A stretch of DNA of 20,213 nucleotides from a virus. The translations under genes were made by a program, and so were the position numbers. Of the stretch, positions 14,561 to 19,976 are shown one piece after another (position 1 is the stretch's first letter; every line of letters begins with the position of its first letter). The stretch spans positions 1-20,213 of IMG/VR virus record IMGVR_UViG_3300046028_002372; one strand, 5' to 3'. The notes under the pieces were generated by a model. That model was not told the origin of the DNA, ran no database searches, and worked only from the letters and a program-made list of their open reading frames with translations.

Positions 14561-15676
14561 ATGGCTGTGAATACTGCAAAGCGACGTGCAAAGAATCAAT
14601 CAATTCTATTGTCACAAAAGAAGTTCGAACCAACAATCGACCAGATTGACTTTACAGTTAGTCTGAGTCGTGCGTTGACATACTACTCTGTCAACACTGG
14701 ATCAAAAGAACAGAAGATGTTTGCGATTGAATTCTTCTCAAAGAAAGAACTCAAGATTGCTAAACAACTCAAGAAACTCCCCGACTACAAATTTGCGACA
14801 TTTGGATCGTTGTGTCGTCTCATGTCAAATGAACAGACAGACTTGAAACAGTTGTCTTCATACAGCCCATTCTTTACGAATAAGTTAAAAGATTTATTGG
14901 AAGACGCCAAGAAATATACCGAAGAAGTTGAGATTGTGAAAGCACCAACCAATGTCATTAGCATTCAAGAGCGAATGGAAGACAAAGCCAGAGAACATGC
15001 GGGTGAATTCGAAGGTGCAATTGATGAGTGGATTATTACACGAGGTAAGAGTAACTTCTCTGCCAAGAACTATCTACTGAAGAACGAAGTTGGTGCGCCA
15101 ATTGCTAAACGAATCGGTGAATTGTTCGTTGTGACAGCACAAGAATTACGAGAAGCACTTGATGGCGATGATGAACAACTCACTGAGGGTTACTCATACC
15201 TGACACGTAGAGAACTAAAGAAGTTTGCTGAATTTGTTGAGACTATCATTGCTGACTGTCAACAACAGGTGCAGACTGCTAAAGCGAATCGTGCACCACG
15301 TAAGCGTAAGCCACAACCAGCAAGCAAAGTGGTTGCCAAGATGAAGTATATGAAAGAGTTTGCTGAGTTGAATCTTAAGTCAATCAAACCAGAGACGATT
15401 GTTGGATCGTCTGAGGTATGGGTATACAATACTAAGTATCGCAAGGTAACTGTGTACAAAGCAATCAATGATGTGCTCACAGTCAAGGGTACTACAATTA
15501 TTGGATTCGATGTGAAAGAATCCAAGACACAGATGCTGCGTAAGCCAGATGTATTCTTTAAGGGATTAACATTGGGTAAGCGTCCATTGAATGGTGCAAT
15601 GAAGCCACTGACCACTACGGTAACTGTACCAAATGGTCGTGTCAATGAAGAATGTATTTTGCTGGGAGCATTTTAA
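14561..15676 (+). CDS. Conserved-looking hypothetical protein (371 aa)
   Basis: A large protein I do not recognise. The N terminus is basic (AKRRAKNQSILLSQKK). Residues about 150-245 are helical and charged, a lysine/arginine/proline hinge (RAPRKRKPQPASK) lies near 245-258, and the C-terminal part is beta-rich (VWVYNTKYRKVTVYKAIN...). The basic ends suggest nucleic-acid binding. It is driven by the consensus promoter at 14503 and sits between dsbA-like and rnh, where T4 has transcription and replication genes. It is not T4 gp33 or gp59 by length or sequence. Similar proteins occur in aquatic T4-like phages as I recall. Confidence 0.75.
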   Translation: MAVNTAKRRAKNQSILLSQKKFEPTIDQIDFTVSLSRALTYYSVNTGSKEQKMFAIEFFSKKELKIAKQLKKLPDYKFATFGSLCRLMSNEQTDLKQLSSYSPFFTNKLKDLLEDAKKYTEEVEIVKAPTNVISIQERMEDKAREHAGEFEGAIDEWIITRGKSNFSAKNYLLKNEVGAPIAKRIGELFVVTAQELREALDGDDEQLTEGYSYLTRRELKKFAEFVETIIADCQQQVQTAKANRAPRKRKPQPASKVVAKMKYMKEFAELNLKSIKPETIVGSSEVWVYNTKYRKVTVYKAINDVLTVKGTTIIGFDVKESKTQMLRKPDVFFKGLTLGKRPLNGAMKPLTTTVTVPNGRVNEECILLGAF

Positions 15677-15677
15677 T

Positions 15678-16571
15678 ATGATATTAGTTGATTATAGTCA
15701 GGTGGCACTTGCAGCCATCCTTACTTTCCAGCGTGAGTTGAAGGGTAGTGAAGCAGAGGTAAAGAATCTTATTCGTCATGTGACATTGTCCACTCTTAAA
15801 TCATACAAGAAGAAATATGGTAAAGATTACGGAGAGTTGGTCATCTGTTGCGATGGTCGTAAGTACTGGCGCAAAGAATTCTTCGAGTACTACAAAGGTA
15901 TGCGTAAAACTAATCGAGACAAATCAGATCTGGATTGGAAGTTGATCTTTGATACACTCTCAGAGATGCGTACTGATCTTGCCACTCACTTTCCTTATCG
16001 AGTAATCCATGTGGATCGTGCAGAAGCAGACGACATCATTGCTGTATTGACAGAGTGGGCACAGAACAATCAAATGATCCAACAGGGATTAGTTGAAGAG
16101 CCACAGAAGATTCTTATCCTTTCTTCTGATAAAGACTTTAAACAATTGCAATTATATCCCAATGTGAAACAGTGGTCTCCAATGCAGAAAAAATATATCA
16201 CTGCAACTCAACGAGAAATCATTGAGCATAAAATTGAGCATATCGTTAAGGGTGATACTGGTGATGGAGTTCCAAACATCCTGAGTAAAGACGATGTGTT
16301 CATGAAAGGTGAGAGACAGAAACCAATGAGTGCCAAGCGACTTCAAGAATTCTTTGAGAATGGATTCATTGCTTGTAAGAATGACGAAGAACGACGCAAC
16401 TGGCAACGCAATGCTACTTTGGTAGACTTCCAATTTATTCCAGATGGAGTTAAGTCAGATGTTATTGGCACATACCTAAGTAGTAATCCGAGTGGTGACA
16501 AGATGACTATCATGAATTATTTGATTGAGCATCGTTGCCGTTTACTATTAGACGAACTAGAGGATTTTTAA
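15678..16571 (+). CDS. rnh: T4-type RNase H (5' to 3' exonuclease / flap nuclease)
   Basis: 297 aa; T4 Rnh is 305 aa. Removes RNA primers and short DNA from Okazaki fragments. The acidic metal-binding residues of the FEN1/RAD2-like family are present: D5, D59, E116-A-D118-D119, D151 and D153, D193 and D196. Sequence landmarks shared with T4 Rnh are VDYSQVAL/IDFSQIAL, the YWR block, EADDxIAVL, ILSSDxDFxQL and PNVKQWSPM. The ATG at 15678 has GGGAG (15664-15668). Its stop overlaps the next ATG (TAATG). Confidence 0.93.
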   Translation: MILVDYSQVALAAILTFQRELKGSEAEVKNLIRHVTLSTLKSYKKKYGKDYGELVICCDGRKYWRKEFFEYYKGMRKTNRDKSDLDWKLIFDTLSEMRTDLATHFPYRVIHVDRAEADDIIAVLTEWAQNNQMIQQGLVEEPQKILILSSDKDFKQLQLYPNVKQWSPMQKKYITATQREIIEHKIEHIVKGDTGDGVPNILSKDDVFMKGERQKPMSAKRLQEFFENGFIACKNDEERRNWQRNATLVDFQFIPDGVKSDVIGTYLSSNPSGDKMTIMNYLIEHRCRLLLDELEDF

Positions 16572-17011
16572 TGAAACAATATGTGACAGAAATGCTTAAA
16601 GAGATCAACGATGATCCAAAGACAATCACAAAGCACAAAGATGAATTTCTATTAAAGGTATTGTTTGCTCACAACTTCTTACCATCACACAAGATGCTAT
16701 TACCTGAAGGTGAACCACCATTTAAACCTGCTGATCAACCAATTGGAATGACAGATACAAACCTATTCGTTGAAGCAAAGAAAATGTATGTGTTTATGCG
16801 TCAAGATCTAAAGCCAATTAAAAGAGAATCTCTGTTCATTGGTCTGTTGGAAGGTGTTCATCCTACTGAGGCTGCAATTCTTATTGCAGTTAAAGACCAG
16901 AAGTTGCAGAAGATGTATCCAAAGATTACGTGGAAACTTGTATCAGACGCAGGTATCATTCCTGCAAGTGCTCAGTGGAAAGAAAAGGTTGCCTTGCAAT
17001 CAAAAAAGTAG
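16571..17011 (+). CDS. DUF6433-like phage protein
   Basis: 146 aa. The core (PEGEPPFKPADQPIGM, FIGLLEGVHPTEAAILIAVKDQKLQKMYPKIT) matches a conserved T4-type phage family I recall as DUF6433, function unknown. Coupled to rnh by TAATG. Its last codons carry the -35 of the following promoter. Confidence 0.78.
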   Translation: MKQYVTEMLKEINDDPKTITKHKDEFLLKVLFAHNFLPSHKMLLPEGEPPFKPADQPIGMTDTNLFVEAKKMYVFMRQDLKPIKRESLFIGLLEGVHPTEAAILIAVKDQKLQKMYPKITWKLVSDAGIIPASAQWKEKVALQSKK

Positions 17012-17017
17012 TATAAT
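16989..17017 (+). promoter_or_regulatory. sigma70-like promoter
   Basis: TTGCCT (16989-16994), 17-nt spacer, TATAAT (17012-17017). The 12-mer TTGCCTTGCAAT fits TTGMYYTGYAAK. It precedes the DUF1281-like and dCMP deaminase genes. Confidence 0.78.
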
Positions 17018-17049
17018 AGATTAACCTAAAATTATGACTGGAGTGAATT

Positions 17050-17763
17050 ATGCCGAATTGGTGTTATAACAGTGCCACAGTGCACCATGATAGTAAAGAA
17101 GTGATTGATGGTCTTGAGCAAGAACTACTAAAAGAAAAAGCAGAACCATTCAACTATCTGCGACCAAACCCTGCTGGTGAGTGGGACTATGGTTGGTCAT
17201 GCGAGAACTGGGGTTGTAAGTGGGATGTTTCCATGATGGATTGGGAACGAGAAGATGACCACACAATTGTCATGCACTTTGACTCTGCTTGGTCTCCTCC
17301 AATTGCACTGTATGAATACCTAGAAACAGAAGGTGGTTGGTCTGTTCGTGCAATGTATCATGAACCTGGAATGGGATTTGCTGGTCGTTTCGAAGATGGT
17401 TTTAACGAAGACTTTGAGTTGGATTGGACAGATCGTGCTTCAATTGAAGAGTTACCTGAAGACATTCTTGACTTTACCAATGCTCTTGAAGATCTAGAAC
17501 GATACGAAGAAGAGCAGTTTGAAGAAGAATTGACTGACTTGGAACGAACAGAGTGGTTTGATGCATCAGTTAATCCTGCTCATGTTGGTCGCTACGAAGT
17601 AACTACTGTTGCTTGGGATTTTCCTCAGTATCAACAGTGGAATGGTAAGACATGGAGTCGCTGGGAAGGTGACGAATTAGAAGTTGTCAAGTGGCGAGGA
17701 CTTGCTGAAGAATACTGGGATGCTGCTGCAGCATTAGACAAGATTATTGAAGACTCTAAATGA
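17050..17763 (+). CDS. DUF1281-like (api92-like) phage protein
   Basis: 237 aa beginning MPNWCYNSATV, the signature of the DUF1281/api92-like family found in phages and plasmids, predicted as a ferredoxin-like fold; function unknown. The protein is acidic and unusually rich in tryptophan. GGAG (17040-17043) precedes the ATG by 6 nt. The stop overlaps the next gene's ATG (ATGA). N-terminal third fits the family best; the acidic middle (150-170) is likely a linker. Confidence 0.78.
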   Translation: MPNWCYNSATVHHDSKEVIDGLEQELLKEKAEPFNYLRPNPAGEWDYGWSCENWGCKWDVSMMDWEREDDHTIVMHFDSAWSPPIALYEYLETEGGWSVRAMYHEPGMGFAGRFEDGFNEDFELDWTDRASIEELPEDILDFTNALEDLERYEEEQFEEELTDLERTEWFDASVNPAHVGRYEVTTVAWDFPQYQQWNGKTWSRWEGDELEVVKWRGLAEEYWDAAAALDKIIEDSK

Positions 17764-18206
17764 AACAAAAGTGGGTTGATGCATTTATGGACACTGCGGA
17801 GAGATTCGCCCAGTTGTCCAGTGCAGTTAGATTACAGGTCGGTGCGGTAGTTGTTAAAGACAATCGTATCATCTCGATTGGCTATAATGGTATGCCTTCT
17901 GGATGGACAAACGAATGTGAAGAAGAAATTGGTCATGTACTAGATGAATCTGGTAACATCGTTGAGACCAGAACAAAAACAAAAGATGAGGTTATACATG
18001 CTGAAGCAAATGCTATTATCAAACTTGCACGTGATGGTGAATCAGGCAATGGCTCCAGTTTATTCTGTACTCATGCTCCTTGCATTCATTGCGCTAAGTT
18101 AATTCATGGTGCAGGAATAGAACATGTTTACTTTAGGGAATCATATCGAGATGAACTTGGTATTGATTTTCTAGAGAAATGCAAAATAAGAGTTGAAAAA
18201 GTATAA
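17760..18206 (+). CDS. cd: dCMP deaminase
   Basis: 148 aa. Converts dCMP to dUMP, the substrate for ThyX. Zinc and catalytic motifs are H80-A-E82 and P107-C108-I-H-C111 (PCxxC), the standard cytidine-deaminase core, with the N-terminal VGAVVVKDNRIISIGYNGMPSGW typical of the dCMP enzyme. T4 cd is 193 aa, so this is a compact form. ATG overlaps the previous stop. Confidence 0.94.
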   Translation: MKQKWVDAFMDTAERFAQLSSAVRLQVGAVVVKDNRIISIGYNGMPSGWTNECEEEIGHVLDESGNIVETRTKTKDEVIHAEANAIIKLARDGESGNGSSLFCTHAPCIHCAKLIHGAGIEHVYFRESYRDELGIDFLEKCKIRVEKV

Positions 18207-18209
18207 ATA
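18202..18209 (+). promoter_or_regulatory. T4 late promoter-like box (TATAAATA)
   Basis: An exact match to the T4 late -10 box, overlapping the dCMP deaminase stop; a CTAAATA copy lies at 18245-18251. They precede the hairpin and tRNA region, so they could drive late transcription of the array. Sequence match only. Confidence 0.45.
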
Positions 18210-18260
18210 TTTGACTTTAATTCAATAATGAAGTAAGATGGTGACTAAATAGATTACTGT

Positions 18261-18293
18261 CTGAAAAACCTTACATGTCGTAGGGTTATTCAG
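18261..18293 (+). other. Hairpin in front of the tRNA-region promoter
   Basis: AACCTTAC (18267-18274) pairs with GTAGGGTT (18280-18287), one G-T wobble, loop ATGTC; CTGAA and TTCAG (18261-18265, 18289-18293) extend the base. No T-run follows. Third copy of the hairpin-plus-promoter arrangement. Confidence 0.65.
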
Positions 18294-18300
18294 ATAGTGC

Positions 18301-18329
18301 TTGACAAATAATCAAAGGTGTAGTAGAAT
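18301..18329 (+). promoter_or_regulatory. sigma70-like promoter of the tRNA-array leader
   Basis: TTGACA (18301-18306), 17-nt spacer, TAGAAT (18324-18329). It follows ATAGTGC, as at 14503. Its predicted start is 18336, which is an ATG. Confidence 0.8.
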
Positions 18330-18335
18330 TCAATC

Positions 18336-18455
18336 ATGAACTTAAGAAATATATCCTCGCAGAAACATCTCCCGCTATTAAGTGGCTGGACATGCTCACG
18401 CACTGCAGTTGGATATAATGCGTTTGAGATTGATAGTGAGGGTTTTGGAAACTAG
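18336..18455 (+). CDS. Possible 39-aa leader peptide
   Basis: An open frame of 39 codons beginning at the predicted transcription start and ending at TAG (18453-18455), with no Shine-Dalgarno. Its last codons overlap the 5' arm (18438-18448) of a hairpin that competes with the terminator downstream, the usual position of a leader peptide in an attenuator. It has five leucines and several serines. It may instead be part of a non-coding RNA. Confidence 0.35.
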   Translation: MNLRNISSQKHLPLLSGWTCSRTAVGYNAFEIDSEGFGN

Positions 18456-18490
18456 ATTAGACAACAAACAGTCTACTTCCCAAAACCCTC
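18438..18490 (+). promoter_or_regulatory. Antiterminator-like hairpin
   Basis: GAGGGTTTTGG (18438-18448) is perfectly complementary over 11 bp to 18480-18490, with an inner TAGAC/GTCTA stem (18458-18462, 18471-18475). The 3' arm is also the 5' arm of the terminator at 18482, so the two cannot form together. It may be an attenuator or part of a folded small RNA. Confidence 0.6.
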
Positions 18491-18516
18491 TGAGATGAAA
18501 GTCCAGAGGGTTTTTT
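18482..18516 (+). terminator. Rho-independent terminator before the tRNA array
   Basis: AAAACCCTCTG (18482-18492) pairs with CAGAGGGTTTT (18504-18514) around an 11-nt loop, and the T-run reaches 18516. It lies 54 bases before the first tRNA. With the promoter at 18301 it bounds a ~180-nt transcript. Confidence 0.92.
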
Positions 18517-18569
18517 GTTTTATAGCCATCGTGCTAGTAATATTGTTCTTTTACAATTCAGGATTCTGT

Positions 18570-18643
18570 TGGGGGTTGGTGTAGTGGTAGCACACTTGAC
18601 TTTGACTCAAGTAGTACAAGTTCGATTCTTGTATCCCCTGCCA
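18570..18643 (+). tRNA. tRNA-Gln(TTG)
   Basis: 74 nt with encoded CCA. Anticodon stem CTTGA/TCAAG around CTTTGAC places TTG at 34-36. The acceptor stem TGGGGGT/ATCCCCT has a T1-T72 mismatch and a G-T pair. Discriminator G, as in bacterial Gln tRNAs. Confidence 0.92.
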
Positions 18644-18682
18644 AACAAATGCGCATTGCGTAGAGATAGTGCTCATCTGTTT

Positions 18683-18756
18683 GGGAGTATAACTTAATGG
18701 TAAAGTAGCTGGCTTTTAACCAGCAAATCAGAGTTCAATTCTCTGTGCTCCTACCA
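18683..18756 (+). tRNA. tRNA-Lys(TTT)
   Basis: 74 nt, encoded CCA, anticodon stem GCTGG/CCAGC with loop CTTTTAA. Acceptor GGGAGTA/TGCTCCT with wobble at 1-72 and 6-67. A 19-nt D-arm block is identical to that of tRNA-His. Confidence 0.94.
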
Positions 18757-18768
18757 GTGTTCTTTGGT

Positions 18769-18842
18769 GTGACTATAACTTAATGGTAAAGTCGTGGATT
18801 GTGATTCCGCTTATCTGGGTTCAATTCCCAGTAGTCACCCCA
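18769..18842 (+). tRNA. tRNA-His(GTG)
   Basis: 74 nt, encoded CCA. Perfect acceptor GTGACTA/TAGTCAC, discriminator C as expected for His. Loop TTGTGAT gives GTG. The base before G1 is T, so the G-1 of mature tRNA-His would need enzymatic addition. Confidence 0.92.
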
Positions 18843-18852
18843 AAGAATACTT

Positions 18853-18928
18853 GCTGCTTTAGCTGATGTGGTCATAGCAGGGGATTGAAGATCCTCGGAA
18901 AGTAGTTCGATTCTACTAGGCAGCACCA
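18853..18928 (+). tRNA. tRNA-Phe(GAA)
   Basis: 76 nt, encoded CCA, acceptor GCTGCTT/AGGCAGC, loop TTGAAGA with anticodon GAA, T-arm AGTAG/CTACT. Confidence 0.92.
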
Positions 18929-18935
18929 AGATTAT

Positions 18936-19010
18936 TCCCGATTAGCTCAGCGGTAGAGCACTCGCTTGATAAGCGATAGGTCAGTGATTCGAATTCACTA
19001 TTGGGAACCA
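18936..19010 (+). tRNA. tRNA-Ile(GAT)
   Basis: 75 nt, encoded CCA, acceptor TCCCGAT/ATTGGGA, loop TTGATAA with anticodon GAT. The outermost anticodon-stem pair is a C-T mismatch. Confidence 0.93.
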
Positions 19011-19017
19011 AAGTTAC

Positions 19018-19109
19018 GGAAGATAATGCAGCGGGGTTGGTCCTGCGACCAGCCTTGAAAACTGGGTTCTGAGAAATCGGATGGGGTTCGACTCCTCTGT
19101 CTTCCGCCA
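19018..19109 (+). tRNA. tRNA-Ser(TGA)
   Basis: 92 nt with a long variable arm typical of Ser. Acceptor GGAAGAT/GTCTTCC, discriminator G, loop CTTGAAA gives TGA; the innermost anticodon-stem pair is mismatched. Confidence 0.92.
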
Positions 19110-19117
19110 TATTATGT

Positions 19118-19192
19118 GCCTCGTTATTTCAGTGGTAGAATGTCTCCTTTACACGGAGAAGGTCGGCAGTTCGAATCTGTCACGAGGTACCA
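19118..19192 (+). tRNA. tRNA-Val(TAC)
   Basis: 75 nt, encoded CCA, acceptor GCCTCGT/ACGAGGT, anticodon stem TCTCC/GGAGA with loop TTTACAC. Confidence 0.94.
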
Positions 19193-19198
19193 AGTTTT

Positions 19199-19273
19199 GC
19201 GTCATTAGTTCAACGGATAGAATTAGAGTCTTCGAAACTCAGGATGGTGGTTCGATTCCATCATGGCGCACCA
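19199..19273 (+). tRNA. tRNA-Arg(TCG)
   Basis: 75 nt, encoded CCA, acceptor GCGTCAT/ATGGCGC, loop CTTCGAA gives TCG. The D-loop segment TTCAACGGATAG also occurs in the second Arg tRNA. Confidence 0.92.
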
Positions 19274-19278
19274 AGTTA

Positions 19279-19368
19279 GGAAGATGGGCAGGATGGTAAT
19301 GCAGCAGTTTGCTAAACTGTAGATCGTAGGAATATGGTCAGTGAGTTCGACTCTCACATCTTCCACCA
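19279..19368 (+). tRNA. tRNA-Ser(GCT)
   Basis: 90 nt with long variable arm, acceptor GGAAGAT/ATCTTCC identical at the 5' side to the other Ser tRNA, loop TTGCTAA gives GCT. Confidence 0.92.
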
Positions 19369-19373
19369 GTATT

Positions 19374-19448
19374 GGGCTGGTAGCTTAATGGTAAAGCAGT
19401 GAACTCATAATTCATTGAGTCTGTGTTCAATTCACAGTCAGCCCACCA
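19374..19448 (+). tRNA. tRNA with CAT anticodon (Met or Ile2)
   Basis: 75 nt, encoded CCA, acceptor GGGCTGG/TCAGCCC, loop CTCATAA gives CAT. Elongator Met or, if the C is lysidinylated, Ile(AUA) as for the T4 CAT tRNA; sequence alone does not settle this. It does not look like an initiator, as the first pair is G-C. Confidence 0.9.
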
Positions 19449-19477
19449 TTGACTTGCAAGATTGTTTGATGTATAAT
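19449..19477 (+). promoter_or_regulatory. Promoter inside the tRNA array, before tRNA-Leu
   Basis: TTGACT (19449-19454), 17-nt spacer, TATAAT (19472-19477). Immediately follows the CCA of the CAT tRNA. Nearly identical to the promoter at 19739 (TTGACTTGYAAGA, then TTTGATGTATAATAG). Confidence 0.85.
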
Positions 19478-19486
19478 AGAGTTATT

Positions 19487-19570
19487 GCGAGTGTGGTGGA
19501 ATGGTATACACATCAGACTTAAAATCTGACGCTTAATTGATTGAGGGTTCAAGTCCCTCCACTCGTACCA
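19487..19570 (+). tRNA. tRNA-Leu(TAA)
   Basis: 84 nt with long variable arm, acceptor GCGAGTG/CACTCGT, anticodon stem TCAGA/TCTGA with loop CTTAAAA. First gene after the internal promoter. Confidence 0.94.
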
Positions 19571-19572
19571 AT

Positions 19573-19647
19573 ACGGCATTCGTTCAACGGATAGGACATG
19601 GTTCTTCTAAAGCCAGAATGGTGGTTCGATTCCTCCATGCCGTGCCA
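19573..19647 (+). tRNA. tRNA-Arg(TCT)
   Basis: 75 nt, perfect acceptor ACGGCAT/ATGCCGT, discriminator G, loop CTTCTAA gives TCT. Confidence 0.93.
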
Positions 19648-19656
19648 GAGATAAAT

Positions 19657-19730
19657 GTAGGTGGAGCCAGTTGGACAGGCACTGGATTGCAAACCCATGG
19701 AAGTGAGTTCGATTCTCACCACCTACTCCA
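19657..19730 (+). tRNA. tRNA-Cys(GCA)
   Basis: 74 nt, perfect acceptor GTAGGTG/CACCTAC, discriminator T as in Cys tRNAs, loop TTGCAAA gives GCA. The anticodon stem has mismatches at both ends, leaving a 3-bp TGG/CCA core, so folding may be weak. Confidence 0.85.
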
Positions 19731-19738
19731 GATAGTTG

Positions 19739-19767
19739 TTGACTTGTAAGAAGTTTTGATGTATAAT
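19739..19767 (+). promoter_or_regulatory. Second promoter inside the tRNA array
   Basis: TTGACT (19739-19744), 17-nt spacer, TATAAT (19762-19767); predicted start 19774. Drives a structured non-tRNA element and tRNA-Glu. Confidence 0.85.
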
Positions 19768-19773
19768 AGTTGT

Positions 19774-19901
19774 TCTTCAAAAGTCCACTCTAAATCTGCG
19801 GTAAATACGCAGTGTGTGGCAGGGATGGCTTGATTGTTGCAACTCGCCTACAATCTCCCATGCAAGCAAGTTTGGTAGTTCTTGATAAAAACTACCACTA
19901 T
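19774..19901 (+). ncRNA. Structured non-tRNA element (three hairpins)
   Basis: From the predicted start come three hairpins in a row: CCAC/GTGG (19785-19788, 19816-19819) enclosing CTGCG/CGCAG (19796-19800, 19808-19812); GGGA+GATTGT with ACAATC+TCCC (19822-19837, 19850-19859), bulged on the 5' side; and TGGTAGTT/AACTACCA (19873-19880, 19890-19897). No tRNA, ORF or terminator is visible. T4 likewise carries stable non-tRNA RNAs (C and D) in its tRNA array, an analogy rather than a homology claim. Confidence 0.5.
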
Positions 19902-19976
19902 GCACTGTTCGTCTATCGGTTAGGACATGCGGTTTTCATCCGCATAAGAGGAGTTCGATTCTCCTATCGAGTACCA
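19902..19976 (+). tRNA. tRNA-Glu(TTC) with weak acceptor stem
   Basis: 75 nt, encoded CCA, anticodon stem TGCGG/CCGCA with loop TTTTCAT, T-arm AGGAG/CTCCT. The acceptor GCACTGT/ATCGAGT has two mismatches (3-70, 5-68) and two G-T pairs, so the gene may be decayed or its 5' end may be processed unusually. Confidence 0.8.

Noticed and set aside
18515-18697. 60-codon open frame through tRNA-Gln and into tRNA-Lys
   Set aside because: It runs across tRNA genes without a ribosome site; the tRNA structures explain the sequence.
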